From Dactylosporangium fulvum (lineage in GTDB: Bacteria > Actinomycetota > Actinomycetes > Mycobacteriales > Micromonosporaceae), in contig NZ_CP073720.1 of NCBI RefSeq assembly GCF_025137375.1, forward strand, positions 2,752,501-2,816,500: a DNA stretch of 64,000 nucleotides. The letters run 5' to 3'. This document shows positions 17,906 through 26,212 of the stretch, piece after piece. Below the pieces are notes generated by a model. The model ran no database searches, had not been told where the DNA came from, and saw nothing but the letters and a program-made list of their open reading frames with translations. How positions within the stretch are numbered: the first letter of the stretch is position 1; every line of letters begins with the position of its first letter. A program made the translations under genes and the position numbers.

Positions 17906-18811
17906 ATGACCACGATCTCCGATCCGCAGACCACGGCGGTGCCCCCGAAGCCGGAGAAGGCGCCGCGCGAGCGGGGCCGCTTCGGTGTCTTCAACGCGTT
18001 CTCCCACACCGTGCTCGTGGGTTGGGCGCTGCTGACGACGTTCCCGCTGCTGTGGGCGATCATGAGCGGGTTCAAGGACGACAACGAAATCCTCACCAGT
18101 GCCTGGAGCCTGCCCTCGAAGCTGCGGTTCGAGAACTGGAGCCGGGCCTGGAACGAGGCCAACATCGGCCTGTACTTCCTGAACACCGCGATCGTCGTCG
18201 CCGGCGCGCTGGTGCTCACGATGCTGCTCGGCTCGATGGCCGCCTACGTGCTCGCGCGATACGACCTCAAGTTCGGCCGGTTCATCTACTTCCTGTTCGT
18301 CGGCGGGATGATGTTCCCGGTGTTCCTGGCCCTGGTCCCGCTGTTCTTCGTGGTGAAGAACATGGGCCTGCTCTCGACGCACCTGGGCCTGATCCTGACC
18401 TACACCGCCTATGCGCTGCCGTTCACGGTCTTCTTCCTCACGGCGTTCTTCCGGACGCTGCCGACGGAGGTGGCCGAGGCGGGGATGGTCGACGGCTGCT
18501 CGCACTTCGGCCTGTTCTTCCGGATCATGCTGCCGATGGCGAAGCCGGGCCTCATCAGCGTGGGCATCTTCAACCTGCTGACGCACTGGAACCAGTACAT
18601 CCTGCCGATCGTGCTCATGCAGGGGCAGGGCGCGGAGAAGAAATGGGTGCTCACCCAGGGCCTGACCGCGCTCACGATCAACCAGGGGTACGCCGGCGAC
18701 TACAGCGCCCTGTTCGCCGGCATGGCGATCGCGATGCTGCCCGTGCTGATCCTCTACCTGGCGTTCCAGCGGCAGGTGCAGTCCGGCCTGACCGCGGGCC
18801 ATCTCAAGTAA
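17906..18811 (+). CDS. ngcG: sugar ABC transporter permease (NgcG-like)
   Basis: A 301-residue MalG-type permease with six membrane helices and an EAA-like loop VAEAGMVDGCSHFGLFFRIMLPMAKPGL. The N-terminal 30 residues are a Pro/Lys-rich cytoplasmic tail. No ATPase gene follows. In Streptomyces the shared ATPase MsiK is encoded elsewhere, and the same is probable here. The operon ends at a strong hairpin. Confidence 0.9.
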   Translation: MTTISDPQTTAVPPKPEKAPRERGRFGVFNAFSHTVLVGWALLTTFPLLWAIMSGFKDDNEILTSAWSLPSKLRFENWSRAWNEANIGLYFLNTAIVVAGALVLTMLLGSMAAYVLARYDLKFGRFIYFLFVGGMMFPVFLALVPLFFVVKNMGLLSTHLGLILTYTAYALPFTVFFLTAFFRTLPTEVAEAGMVDGCSHFGLFFRIMLPMAKPGLISVGIFNLLTHWNQYILPIVLMQGQGAEKKWVLTQGLTALTINQGYAGDYSALFAGMAIAMLPVLILYLAFQRQVQSGLTAGHLK

Positions 18812-18828
18812 GGGCACCTGACGGCGAC

Positions 18829-18856
18829 GGGCGCCCCGGGAGATCCCGGGGCGCCC
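18829..18856. terminator. strong hairpin terminator after ngcG
   Basis: A perfect 12-base stem (GGGCGCCCCGGG and its complement) with a 4-base loop AGAT, 17 bases after the ngcG stop and 31 bases before the stop of the convergent secreted-protein gene. It can serve both. Confidence 0.85.
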
Positions 18857-18887
18857 GCTGTTTGCCGTGGTGCTCAGACCGGAACGG

Positions 18888-21230
18888 TCACAGACTCGTC
18901 CGGTTGCTGGCGGACAACGCGACGCGGGTCCACCAGTCGAAGGTGTTCGTGTTCTGGGTGGTCTGCACCCGGTGCCAGACCTGGCCGTCGCCACCGATGG
19001 CGAAGACCTCGAGCAGCCCGTCGTCCCGCTTGTGGACCGTCGGGTTGCTGTAGATGAGGCCGCTCAGGTTCTCCCAGTCGGTCCAGGAACCCGGGTTGGA
19101 CGTCGAGGACTGCTTGATCGCCCACAGGTTGTCGTCCTGGCCACGGCCCATGATGACGACCGTGCCGTCGCCGTTCTGGGCCAGCGCGAGCGAGTGCAGC
19201 CACTTCGGCGTGCCCACGCGGGTCCACCACGCGAACGTGCCGTCGCCGTTCTGCAGGCTGTACCAGATCGAGTGGTCACCGCCGACGACGAACACCTGCA
19301 GCCGGCCGTTGTTGTTCAGCACGGCGACCGGCTCGCTGTAGATGAGCCCGCCCAGGTTGGTCCAGGTGCCCCACGTACCGTCAACGGCCTGGACGCTGGT
19401 GTACAGGTTGTTGTCCGAGCCACGCGCGAACATCTGCGGCCGTCCCGAGCTGTTGCGCACGATCGGTCCGGACATCTTCACCGTCGCCCCGGACGCCACG
19501 TAGAGGTCGACGCGCAGGTTCCGGGGAGTGCCGTCCGGGCCCACGCCCGCCGCGACCAGCGAGTGGTTCGGTCCGTCGAGGTCGCTCGGGATGGTGATCG
19601 TCTGGGTGAAGTCACCACTGGCGCCGGTGAGGACGCTGGTCAGCTGGTTCGGGTCCGAGTACAGCGTGATGACCACCGTGGAGTACGGCGCGTAGCCGGA
19701 CCCCACGAGCGTGATCTCCTGCCCCGGCTCGGCGGAGCTGATCGGGCCGGCATCGGTGGTGAGCGGCGCGTCCGCCGCCGGCGCCGTCGCCGGTGGCTCC
19801 GGTTCCGTCGCCGTGACGGAGTTGGACGGGTCGCTCACCGGCGAGTCGCCGGCAGCCGAGTGGGCCACCACCGTGACGGTGTAGTCCTCGCCCGCGGTCG
19901 CGCCGAGCACGCAGCTGGTTTCGGTCTTGCTCTTCGTGGTGCAGGTGGCCGGGCCCGGGGTCGCCATCACCGTGTAGCCGGTGATCTCCGTGCCGTTCTC
20001 GTCCGGTGCCGTCCACGTCGCCTTGATCGACGACACGCCGGCCGTCAGCGTCGGCGCCGCCGGCTGGTCCGGGGCGTCCGGCGGCGCGGGGACCACCGTC
20101 AGCGTCGCCGCGCTGGTGGTCGCGCTGCCGAGCGCGCTCTGGAACACCGCCCGGTACTGCGCGCCGTTCAGCTCGATCGTCGCCGGGAACGACAGCGTAT
20201 CGGTCACCTGGCCGGCGATGTCCGTCCAGGTGCCGCCCTTGAGCAGCTGCTGCCACTTGATGTCCGGGACCGGGTAACCCGAGGCCGTCGCCGTGAACTT
20301 GGCCTGGGTGCCGACGCCGCGCGACTGCGCGAGCGGCTGCTTCGTCACCTTCGGCGCCGCGTTGTAGGCGAACGTCACGTTGCTGTTGCTGGGGCCGCCG
20401 GCCGTGGTGACCACGACCGGGGCCGTGCCGGGAGTGCCCGCCGGGGTGGTCACCTTGACGCTGGTGGCACTGACCGGCGTGAGGTTGGTGCCCTCCGTAC
20501 CACCAAAGGTGATCTTGGTGGCATCATCCAGGTCGGTACCGCTGATGGTCACCACGGTCCCGCCGGCCGCAGGGCCGTTGTTCGGCAGCACATTGTTCAC
20601 CACCGGCGGATTCACATAGGTGAACTCCACGGTGTTGTTGCTGGGGCCGCCGGCCGTGGTGACCACGACCGGAACCGCACCGGCGATGTGCGGCGGCGTG
20701 GTCACCTTGAGGCTGGTGGCGGTGACCGCCGTGAGGCCGGTGCCGGCCAGTCCGCCGAAGGTGACCCCGGTGGCGCCGGTCAACTTGGTGCCGGTGACGG
20801 TTACCTGGGTCCCGCCGGCCACCGGGCCTGCCGGAGCCTCCACATTCGTCACCGTCGGTGCGGCGACGTAGGTGAACGTAAGTGGATCGGTGGATGGACC
20901 GGTCCCGTTCGTCACCACCACCGGGACGGGGCCGGCGGTGCCCGGCGGCGTGGTTACGGTGACGGTGGTGGCTGTGCTCCCCGTGACGCTGCCCGCGGCG
21001 CCGCCGAAGGTGACGCTGCTGCCCGTCATGTTGGTCCCGGTGATGGTCACCGAGGTCCCGCCGGCGACAGGACCGCTGTCCGGCGCGATGGCCGTCAAGG
21101 TCGGCTCCACCGCATATGCCGGTGTCGCTACCGCGACACCCGCCGCGGTGAGCGTGAGGGCCAGCGCTGTGCCGGCCCAGATTCGTCCGCGTGGTACCGG
21201 CCCCCCGCGGATGTTCGTGGTTGCAAACAC
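18888..21230 (-). CDS. secreted multidomain protein: IPT/TIG x3, Ig-like, FN3, C-terminal propeller-like repeats
   Basis: A 780-residue exported protein starting with GTG at 21230 (GGAAAGG just upstream). After a signal peptide (cleavage probably after ATPAYA, residue ~41) come three similar ~84-residue IPT/TIG domains (SGPVAGGTSVTITG, AGPVAGGTQVTVTG, NGPAAGGTVVTISG). Then come an Ig-like domain with QPLAQSRGVGTQAKFTA, a fibronectin type III domain (QPAAPTLTAGVSSIKATW) and, from about residue 580, repeats of the kind RPQMFARGSDNNLYTSVQ / LQVFVVGGDHSIWYSLQ / LEVFAIGGDGQVWHRVQ spaced by ~45-50 residues, typical of sugar-binding beta-propeller (PLL-like) folds. No catalytic domain is seen, so adhesion or carbohydrate binding is the likely role. 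The gene composition is Thr/Val-rich. No sortase signal. Confidence 0.85.
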   Translation of the reverse strand: MFATTNIRGGPVPRGRIWAGTALALTLTAAGVAVATPAYAVEPTLTAIAPDSGPVAGGTSVTITGTNMTGSSVTFGGAAGSVTGSTATTVTVTTPPGTAGPVPVVVTNGTGPSTDPLTFTYVAAPTVTNVEAPAGPVAGGTQVTVTGTKLTGATGVTFGGLAGTGLTAVTATSLKVTTPPHIAGAVPVVVTTAGGPSNNTVEFTYVNPPVVNNVLPNNGPAAGGTVVTISGTDLDDATKITFGGTEGTNLTPVSATSVKVTTPAGTPGTAPVVVTTAGGPSNSNVTFAYNAAPKVTKQPLAQSRGVGTQAKFTATASGYPVPDIKWQQLLKGGTWTDIAGQVTDTLSFPATIELNGAQYRAVFQSALGSATTSAATLTVVPAPPDAPDQPAAPTLTAGVSSIKATWTAPDENGTEITGYTVMATPGPATCTTKSKTETSCVLGATAGEDYTVTVVAHSAAGDSPVSDPSNSVTATEPEPPATAPAADAPLTTDAGPISSAEPGQEITLVGSGYAPYSTVVITLYSDPNQLTSVLTGASGDFTQTITIPSDLDGPNHSLVAAGVGPDGTPRNLRVDLYVASGATVKMSGPIVRNSSGRPQMFARGSDNNLYTSVQAVDGTWGTWTNLGGLIYSEPVAVLNNNGRLQVFVVGGDHSIWYSLQNGDGTFAWWTRVGTPKWLHSLALAQNGDGTVVIMGRGQDDNLWAIKQSSTSNPGSWTDWENLSGLIYSNPTVHKRDDGLLEVFAIGGDGQVWHRVQTTQNTNTFDWWTRVALSASNRTSL

Positions 21231-21438
21231 CCTTTCCCCCCGTACAGGTGTGGAGCGGCACCTGGTGCCGCTCGGTCTTCCCGAACGTAGGCCAGAGGTG
21301 AATGCTTTTTGCAATACTTTGGTGGATTCGCACCCGGACTGCCGGTAACGGCGGCCCGGCAGCCGGTTGTACCCGCTGCGGTCCCGCTGTCGTGGGCGGT
21401 GCCGACGTGCTCGCCGTCGCCGCGGCGCCGCCGGATGC
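21231..21438. other. 208-base gap with nothing recognised
   Basis: The region lies between the stop of the STAND ATPase gene and the start of the IPT protein gene on the same strand. It should hold the promoter of the IPT protein gene. I see no ORF or repeat of note. Confidence 0.4.
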
Positions 21439-24045
21439 TCAGCCGTCGGTGGCCAGGCGGTAGATCCGTCGGGTGGCGGCCGCCTCCAGCGGCAGGCCGA
21501 GCCGGTCGTAGGCCCAGACGAGGTGGCTCGCGCACTCGCGCACCTCCCAGTAGTCCCGGGACTGCTTGAGCTCGACCTCACGCAACCGCAGCGCCTCGGT
21601 CAGCGACGCGATCGCCTGCTCGTCGCGCAGGCAGGCCTGGGAGATGCCGTGCCGCATGAGCGCGATCGGCTGCGTGGTGACCTCCCGGCGCAGCCGCAGG
21701 GTGTACAGCTTGCCGGTCTCCTCGTGCGCCCGCTCGAACAGCGCGCCGGCGGCGGCCCGGTCACCCTCATCTTCGAGCAGCAGGCCCCGGCACTGCAGGA
21801 TGCGGGCGAGGATCATCCGGGTCCGCTGGGTGCGGGTGCCGTCCACGCCGTAGGACCTCGACCATGCCGTCTTCGCCTCGAGCGCGAGCTGCTCGGCCTC
21901 GTCGAGCGCGGCGTGGGTGCCGACCCGCATGAGCGCGGCGGCGAGGTTGCTGCGCGCGGGCAGGGTCGGCAGGTAGCCGGCCTCGCTGATGAGGCCGGTG
22001 CGCCGGCGCAGGATCTCGCGGCGGACGGCGACGGCCCGGTCGATGTCGTCGCTGCGCATGGCGTTGTACGACAGGTCCTCCATCGCGTCCAGCGTGTACC
22101 GGTGGCCGGGCCCGTAGCGCTGCTCGCAGTGCGCGAGCAGCTCCTCGCAGCGCTTCGTGGCCTCCGCGTACCGCCCCTGGTGACCGGCGGCGCTGGCCTG
22201 GAACGACCACAGGTCCCGGATGAGCCCCCGTGACGGTTCGTCGAGCACGTCGGTGCGGCGCTCCGCCTCGCGCAGCAGCTCGTAGGCGCGGTCGAACCGC
22301 TCGCGGTCGTTGCGGCGCAGCAGGGCCCGCGCGAGCGCCAGCCGGGCCCGGATTCGCAGCTCGTCGGTGTCGGGGAGCTGATCGGCGAGCTCCAGGGCCG
22401 CGACGGCGTGCGGCTCGCTGCGGCTGCGGGAGTGCTCGATCCGGACGGTGGCGGTGAGTTCCAGGCGGAGCCGGATCGCGTGCCGGCGGTCGCTCGCGTC
22501 GCCCGTCTCCAGCCACACCACGGCCTGCTCCAGGTAGCTGATCGCGTCGAGACGGCGGTGCTGCCCGCGGGCGATCTCGGCCAGGTCGGCCGCGCTGCGG
22601 CCGGCCGAGGGAAGGTCGGTCTCCACACCGGCACGGGTGAGGCCGACGTGGAGGGCGAGCAGCACCTGCCGCGCCTCGCGGACGTCGTCCTCGAGCAGCT
22701 GCCGCACCGCCCGCAACGCGCTGGCGAGCACGTTCTCCCGGGCCGAGGTGGTCAGGACGTTCGGTGCCGCGCCGCGCGCCACGTCGTACCGGATCCGCTC
22801 GATGAACTCGAAGATCCGCGCAGGCTCGCCGGTCGGGCGGATCCAGGCCGTCGCGAGCGCCGCGCTGAGGCCGCCCTCCGGGCGCACCGCCCCGAGCGCG
22901 GCGACGAGCACGTCGTCGAGGACCGACTCGCCGAGCAGCGCCGTGGTCACCAGCGTCTGCTGCACGCCGATCGACAACCGCGTCCAGTGCTGCCGCAGCA
23001 GGTCGTCCAGCCCGCCGTTGAGCTGGTCGATCTCGGCCGGGCCCAGGTCGATCCGGCCGTCGCGGGAGGCGGAGCGCACGAGTGCGGTGTCGAGGAGCAG
23101 GCGCAGCGCGTACGGGTTGCGGTCCGCCCGCTGCGCCAGCCGGTTGGCCACCATCGGGTCGGTGCCGGGGAACTGGTGCAGGACGAACTCGACGAGGTCG
23201 TCGGTGCCGAGCAGGTCCAGATGTACCAGGGCCGCCCGTTCGGTGGTGGCCGCGTCGGCGAGGTACGTCGCGAACGGTGAGCCGCTCGCGTCGGTGCGGA
23301 CGTGCTCCGGCCAGGTGGTGGCGATGAGCAGCGCCGGCAGGTCGGCGCTGAGCAGGTCGGCGACGAGGTTGACCGCCGACTGGTCCAGGTCGTGGGCGTC
23401 GTCGAGGACGACGACGGTGCCCGTCCGCTCGGCCGGCGGCAGCGGCCCCTGCAAGAGGCGCAGCAGGGTGGCGACGCCGGTGGCGAGGTCCGCGGTGGCG
23501 GCGAGCGGTCCCTCACCGGCGATCGCCGCGCCGAGGGCCGGGTCGGCCGCGGCGAGAGTCCGCAGCTCCCACGGCGAGAGCACGCCGGCGATGGCGCGGC
23601 ACACCGGCCGGATCGGGTGCCCGGCGCGCGCGAGCCGGCCGACGAGCTGCGGCAGGTGCGGGATCAGCTGGGTCGCCAGCTGCTCGACCGCGGGCGCGGG
23701 GGAGTTGTCGCCGAGCCGCGCCGAAGGCAGTGCCAGCCACAACCAGGGCGCCGCCGTGTCCGGCGGCACCTGCAACTGCCGGTGCCGGACGGCCTTGCGG
23801 CCGGTGGCGAGGTCACCGGAGGTCGACGCGCCGGTCCGCGGCTCGGTGATCAGCGACGCCGGCCAGTATCGCGGCTCCGGCTGCGACTCGGCCAGCCGGC
23901 GGTAGAACTCCTGGATGACGCGGGTCTTTCCCCAGCCCGGTGGCGCCACGTACGTGACGAGGGCCGGCGTCGATTCGCGGCGGACCTGACCGAAGCGCGT
24001 GACAAGCCGTTCAACCTCGGCGACCCGACCATGACCGACGAACAC
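21439..24045 (-). CDS. STAND-type AAA ATPase with C-terminal helical (TPR-like) repeats
   Basis: An 868-residue protein. The P-loop is APPGWGKTR (K40), Walker B is VVVLDDAHDLD near residue 213, and a winged-helix-like region follows (LLRQHWTRLSIGVQQTLVTTALLG). From about residue 430 there is a long series of TPR-like helical pairs (ISYLEQAVVWLETGDASD, RARLALARALLRRNDRERFDRAYELLREA, LEEAEQ-type repeats). This is the plan of LuxR-family/NB-ARC-like signalling ATPases, but no DNA-binding or effector domain is present at either end. GTG 24045 is chosen because AAGGAG lies 7 bases upstream; a longer frame adds Arg/Trp-rich noise. It is divergent from a KAP NTPase. Role unknown: regulatory or defence signalling is possible. 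Confidence 0.75.
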   Translation of the reverse strand: MFVGHGRVAEVERLVTRFGQVRRESTPALVTYVAPPGWGKTRVIQEFYRRLAESQPEPRYWPASLITEPRTGASTSGDLATGRKAVRHRQLQVPPDTAAPWLWLALPSARLGDNSPAPAVEQLATQLIPHLPQLVGRLARAGHPIRPVCRAIAGVLSPWELRTLAAADPALGAAIAGEGPLAATADLATGVATLLRLLQGPLPPAERTGTVVVLDDAHDLDQSAVNLVADLLSADLPALLIATTWPEHVRTDASGSPFATYLADAATTERAALVHLDLLGTDDLVEFVLHQFPGTDPMVANRLAQRADRNPYALRLLLDTALVRSASRDGRIDLGPAEIDQLNGGLDDLLRQHWTRLSIGVQQTLVTTALLGESVLDDVLVAALGAVRPEGGLSAALATAWIRPTGEPARIFEFIERIRYDVARGAAPNVLTTSARENVLASALRAVRQLLEDDVREARQVLLALHVGLTRAGVETDLPSAGRSAADLAEIARGQHRRLDAISYLEQAVVWLETGDASDRRHAIRLRLELTATVRIEHSRSRSEPHAVAALELADQLPDTDELRIRARLALARALLRRNDRERFDRAYELLREAERRTDVLDEPSRGLIRDLWSFQASAAGHQGRYAEATKRCEELLAHCEQRYGPGHRYTLDAMEDLSYNAMRSDDIDRAVAVRREILRRRTGLISEAGYLPTLPARSNLAAALMRVGTHAALDEAEQLALEAKTAWSRSYGVDGTRTQRTRMILARILQCRGLLLEDEGDRAAAGALFERAHEETGKLYTLRLRREVTTQPIALMRHGISQACLRDEQAIASLTEALRLREVELKQSRDYWEVRECASHLVWAYDRLGLPLEAAATRRIYRLATDG

Positions 24046-24131
24046 CCATCGACTCCTTCTGCGACACCACGCACACCATCCCGGTCTATGCAATCAATCT
24101 TGGCCAGGAGATCGGCAGGGCCGATCGGCCA

Positions 24132-25493
24132 TTGCTGGGTCACCTCCTTCCCCGGCCGTTCCGCCGATCCGCCGGGCGTTCGGCCGATGCGGCCCCGCTT
24201 CGCCGCCGATACGATTCCGCCTCCGGCTACTTCGCGAAGAGTTCCACACCGGAGGGCAGCACACTGGCCGCGCTTCTGACCGACAACCCGATCCTGCGGC
24301 TCGACCACGACCGGTTCGGATTCCGCACATATGTCGAACAACTGCACGAGATCGTGGCGAACGCCGATACGTTGCCGGTGACGGTCGGTGTTTTCGGCCC
24401 GTGGGGATCCGGCAAGAGCAGTTTCATGCGGATGTGGCAGGACCAGCTCGCGTTCGCGCCCGAGAATCGCGCACTGTGGTTCAACCCGTGGAAGTACGAC
24501 CAGAAGGTCGAGGTCTGGGCCGCGCTGCTCCAGTCGCTGCTCGCCGAGCTCGCCACCGAGGAGACGGCGGCCCGCAAGGCGACCAGGCTCGCGTCGGCGG
24601 CCACCTGGCTCGCCCTCCGGCTCGGCGTCGGCGCCTCGGTGTCGCTGGCCACCGGCGGCGCGATCAGCGCGGCCGACGTCGCCGCCGGAGCCCAGCAGCT
24701 GGCCGCCACCAACGCCGACTACTACCGCGAGCTCAACCGCTTCGAGATCGACTTCGCCGAGGCCGTGGCCGCCTACCTGCCGCCGGAGGGGCGGCTGTTC
24801 GTGTTCGTCGACGACCTCGACCGGTGCACGCCCGCCGCCGCGGTGAACGTCCTGGAAGCGCTCAAGCTGTTCACCGGCGACGCGCGGTGCGTGTTCGTCC
24901 TGGGCATGGACTACGACCTGCTCGTCCAGGTCGTGGCGGGCCGGTTCGGCGGCGACGTGACCGTCGACGGCGCGGCGTACCTGGAGAAGATCGTGCAGCT
25001 GCCGTTCTTCCTGCCGGAGATCAGTTTCGCGGAGATCCGCCGCTCCGTGGCGGAGCACGTCGCCGACCTGGCCGACCACGATCCCTTCTGGACACTGGTG
25101 CGCACCGGGTTCGGCAACAACCCGCGCCGGATCAAGCGGTTCGTCAACGTGCTGACCCTGGCGACCTCGGTCCTCGCCCGGGACGCGTCGCCCGCCGGCG
25201 CCCGGACCGACCTCGCCCGACGGATGCAGCTGGCCCGGCTGCTGGTCGTCCGCAGCCAGCACCGCCCGTTCTTCCAGCATCTGCTGCGCAACCCCGGCGC
25301 GTGGCAGGCGCTGCTCGAGCCGCAGTCCCGGCGCGGGACGGATCTCCAGGCGTTCGCGGCGGACGGCGAGCTGCTCAGGCTGCTCGGCGCGGAGACGGCG
25401 AGCGGCGGTCCGGCGCTGCCGCCGACGGCCGGCGAGGTGTCGCGCCTGCTCACCACCGTGCGGCTGGCCGCGCCGCCGGCGACCGGCTCCTGA
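24132..25493 (+). CDS. KAP family P-loop NTPase
   Basis: A protein of up to 453 residues with the KAP hallmarks: Walker A GPWGSGKSS at about residues 89-97 followed by WFNPWKYD, a hydrophobic insert around residues 155-185 that could sit in the membrane, Walker B LFVFVDDLDRCTP near 225 and NNPRRIKRFVN near 335. KAP NTPases (KidINS220/PifA group) are membrane-linked; bacterial members are often found in phage exclusion or signalling settings. The N-terminus is uncertain: TTG 24132 is the only usual start in frame before the conserved part (LTDNPILRLDHDRFGF). It is divergent from the STAND ATPase across about 90 bases; co-regulation is an inference. Confidence 0.8.
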   Translation: MLGHLLPRPFRRSAGRSADAAPLRRRYDSASGYFAKSSTPEGSTLAALLTDNPILRLDHDRFGFRTYVEQLHEIVANADTLPVTVGVFGPWGSGKSSFMRMWQDQLAFAPENRALWFNPWKYDQKVEVWAALLQSLLAELATEETAARKATRLASAATWLALRLGVGASVSLATGGAISAADVAAGAQQLAATNADYYRELNRFEIDFAEAVAAYLPPEGRLFVFVDDLDRCTPAAAVNVLEALKLFTGDARCVFVLGMDYDLLVQVVAGRFGGDVTVDGAAYLEKIVQLPFFLPEISFAEIRRSVAEHVADLADHDPFWTLVRTGFGNNPRRIKRFVNVLTLATSVLARDASPAGARTDLARRMQLARLLVVRSQHRPFFQHLLRNPGAWQALLEPQSRRGTDLQAFAADGELLRLLGAETASGGPALPPTAGEVSRLLTTVRLAAPPATGS

Positions 25494-25503
25494 GCGGGCA
25501 CGC

Positions 25504-25779
25504 TCAGCCGACACCCGCGCAGGGGCGGCCGTCGATGGTGCACGCCGTCGGGGTCATGTCGAGCAGGGCCGCGCCGTTGACGCGGAACGACACCGTCACC
25601 GACCGGCCCCCCGCCGGTCTGCGCGATGCCGAGTCGGGGACGAAGGTCCACACCGCACCGTCGCGGGTCACGCGGGCGGAGCTGACGCTGCTCGTCTCGC
25701 TCGCCGGTGCGGCCGCGGTTCCGCTGCTGTCCGATGTGGACGATGTGCCGGTGGCCGCGGCCGCCAGCCGGTCAGCCGG
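25504..25779 (-). pseudogene. C-terminal part of a small exported protein, no start codon
   Basis: An open frame of 91 codons ending at TGA 25504-25506 with strong third-position GC and secreted-protein composition: LAAAATGTSSTSDSS, then VTRDGAVWTFVP, SVTVSFRVNG and a Cys pair in CTIDGRPC. It has no ATG, GTG or TTG at its 5' end. It begins right at an 8-base tandem repeat, beyond which lies a 46-residue frame ending in a membrane helix. Together the two would make a usual short cytoplasmic tail-helix-Ser/Thr linker-domain protein, so I read this as the 3' part of a gene broken at the repeat. Confidence 0.55.
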
Positions 25780-25794
25780 TCAGCCGGTCAGCCG
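25765..25794. repeat. 8-base tandem repeat (CAGCCGGT), 3.75 copies
   Basis: Three full copies and one partial copy of CAGCCGGT. Each copy brings a TGA stop on the minus strand, one in each reading phase. It lies exactly at the junction of the two pieces of a presumed split gene. Confidence 0.9.
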
Positions 25795-25928
25795 AACAGC
25801 GTGGTCCCGGCCGCGCCGATGCACAGCACCGCGACCAGGGCGAGGACCGCGAACAGCAGGCCGGTCGGGGTGCGCTCCCGAGGTGCCGACTGGGCCGGCA
25901 GTTGCACGGTCGGTTTCCCGTCGTCCAC
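25788..25928 (-). CDS. 46-residue single-helix membrane protein (possible N-terminal part of a broken gene)
   Basis: GTG 25928 with AAGGAG eight bases upstream encodes a short protein: an acidic/Pro-rich start (VDDGKPTVQLPAQSAPRERTP) and one membrane helix (GLLFAVLALVAVLCIGAAG), ending TTLFG. The strong ribosome binding site shows it is, or was, translated. The stop codon is the first TGA of the 8-base tandem repeat. Either this is a genuine tiny membrane protein or the anchor of the exported protein whose remainder follows in another frame. Confidence 0.6.
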   Translation of the reverse strand: MDDGKPTVQLPAQSAPRERTPTGLLFAVLALVAVLCIGAAGTTLFG

Positions 25929-25955
25929 GTCGTATTCTCCTTGCGTTTCCTGGAC

Positions 25956-26052
25956 TTGGGGTGCATATCAAAGTGGGGACCGAGCTGCGGCGGCCCCAGG
26001 CGACGCCTGGACTCCGCCTCGCCTCGGCCCCCACTTTGATTACGCACCCTAA
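25956..26052. repeat. 97-base palindromic element with ~30-base arms
   Basis: The arms (25956-25985 and 26023-26052) are near-perfect reverse complements with core ATCAAAGTGGGG. Inside them a second hairpin CCAGGC-GAC-GCCTGG (25996-26010) is present, so the whole unit folds into a long structured hairpin. It lies just upstream of the 46-residue gene and abuts a fragment of coding sequence on its right side. It looks like a dispersed palindrome or a miniature inverted-repeat element; no transposase is present. Confidence 0.75.
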
Positions 26053-26212
26053 CGCCGGTCGCCGTCCTGGCCGTCGCCGGTGTCGCGGTCGGGTCGACGG
26101 CGCCGGTGTGCGCGGCGCGGAACGCGGCGACCACCTCGTCCTCACCGGCGAGCACGCGGCCCTCGTATGTCGCCGCCACCTTCTCCAGCGCCGCGTGCCC
26201 GGGCCGGCGGTG
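26053..26212 (-). pseudogene. gene fragment abutting the palindrome
   Basis: Minus-strand codons from the end of the MarR gene to the palindrome are strongly GC-biased at position three and encode GHAALEKVAATYEGRVLAG followed by EDEVVAAFRAAHTGAVDP. The reading frame then runs into the palindrome and loses coding character. There is no full-length gene. A GTG at 26179 with GGAG upstream exists, but a protein of this frame would be nonsense after the first ~45 residues. Not recognised. Confidence 0.4.

Noticed and set aside
25765..25794. Tandem repeat as a CRISPR or phase-variation switch
   Set aside because: Units are only 8 bases with no spacers, and changing the copy number cannot remove the first TGA, so simple slippage would not restore the reading frame.
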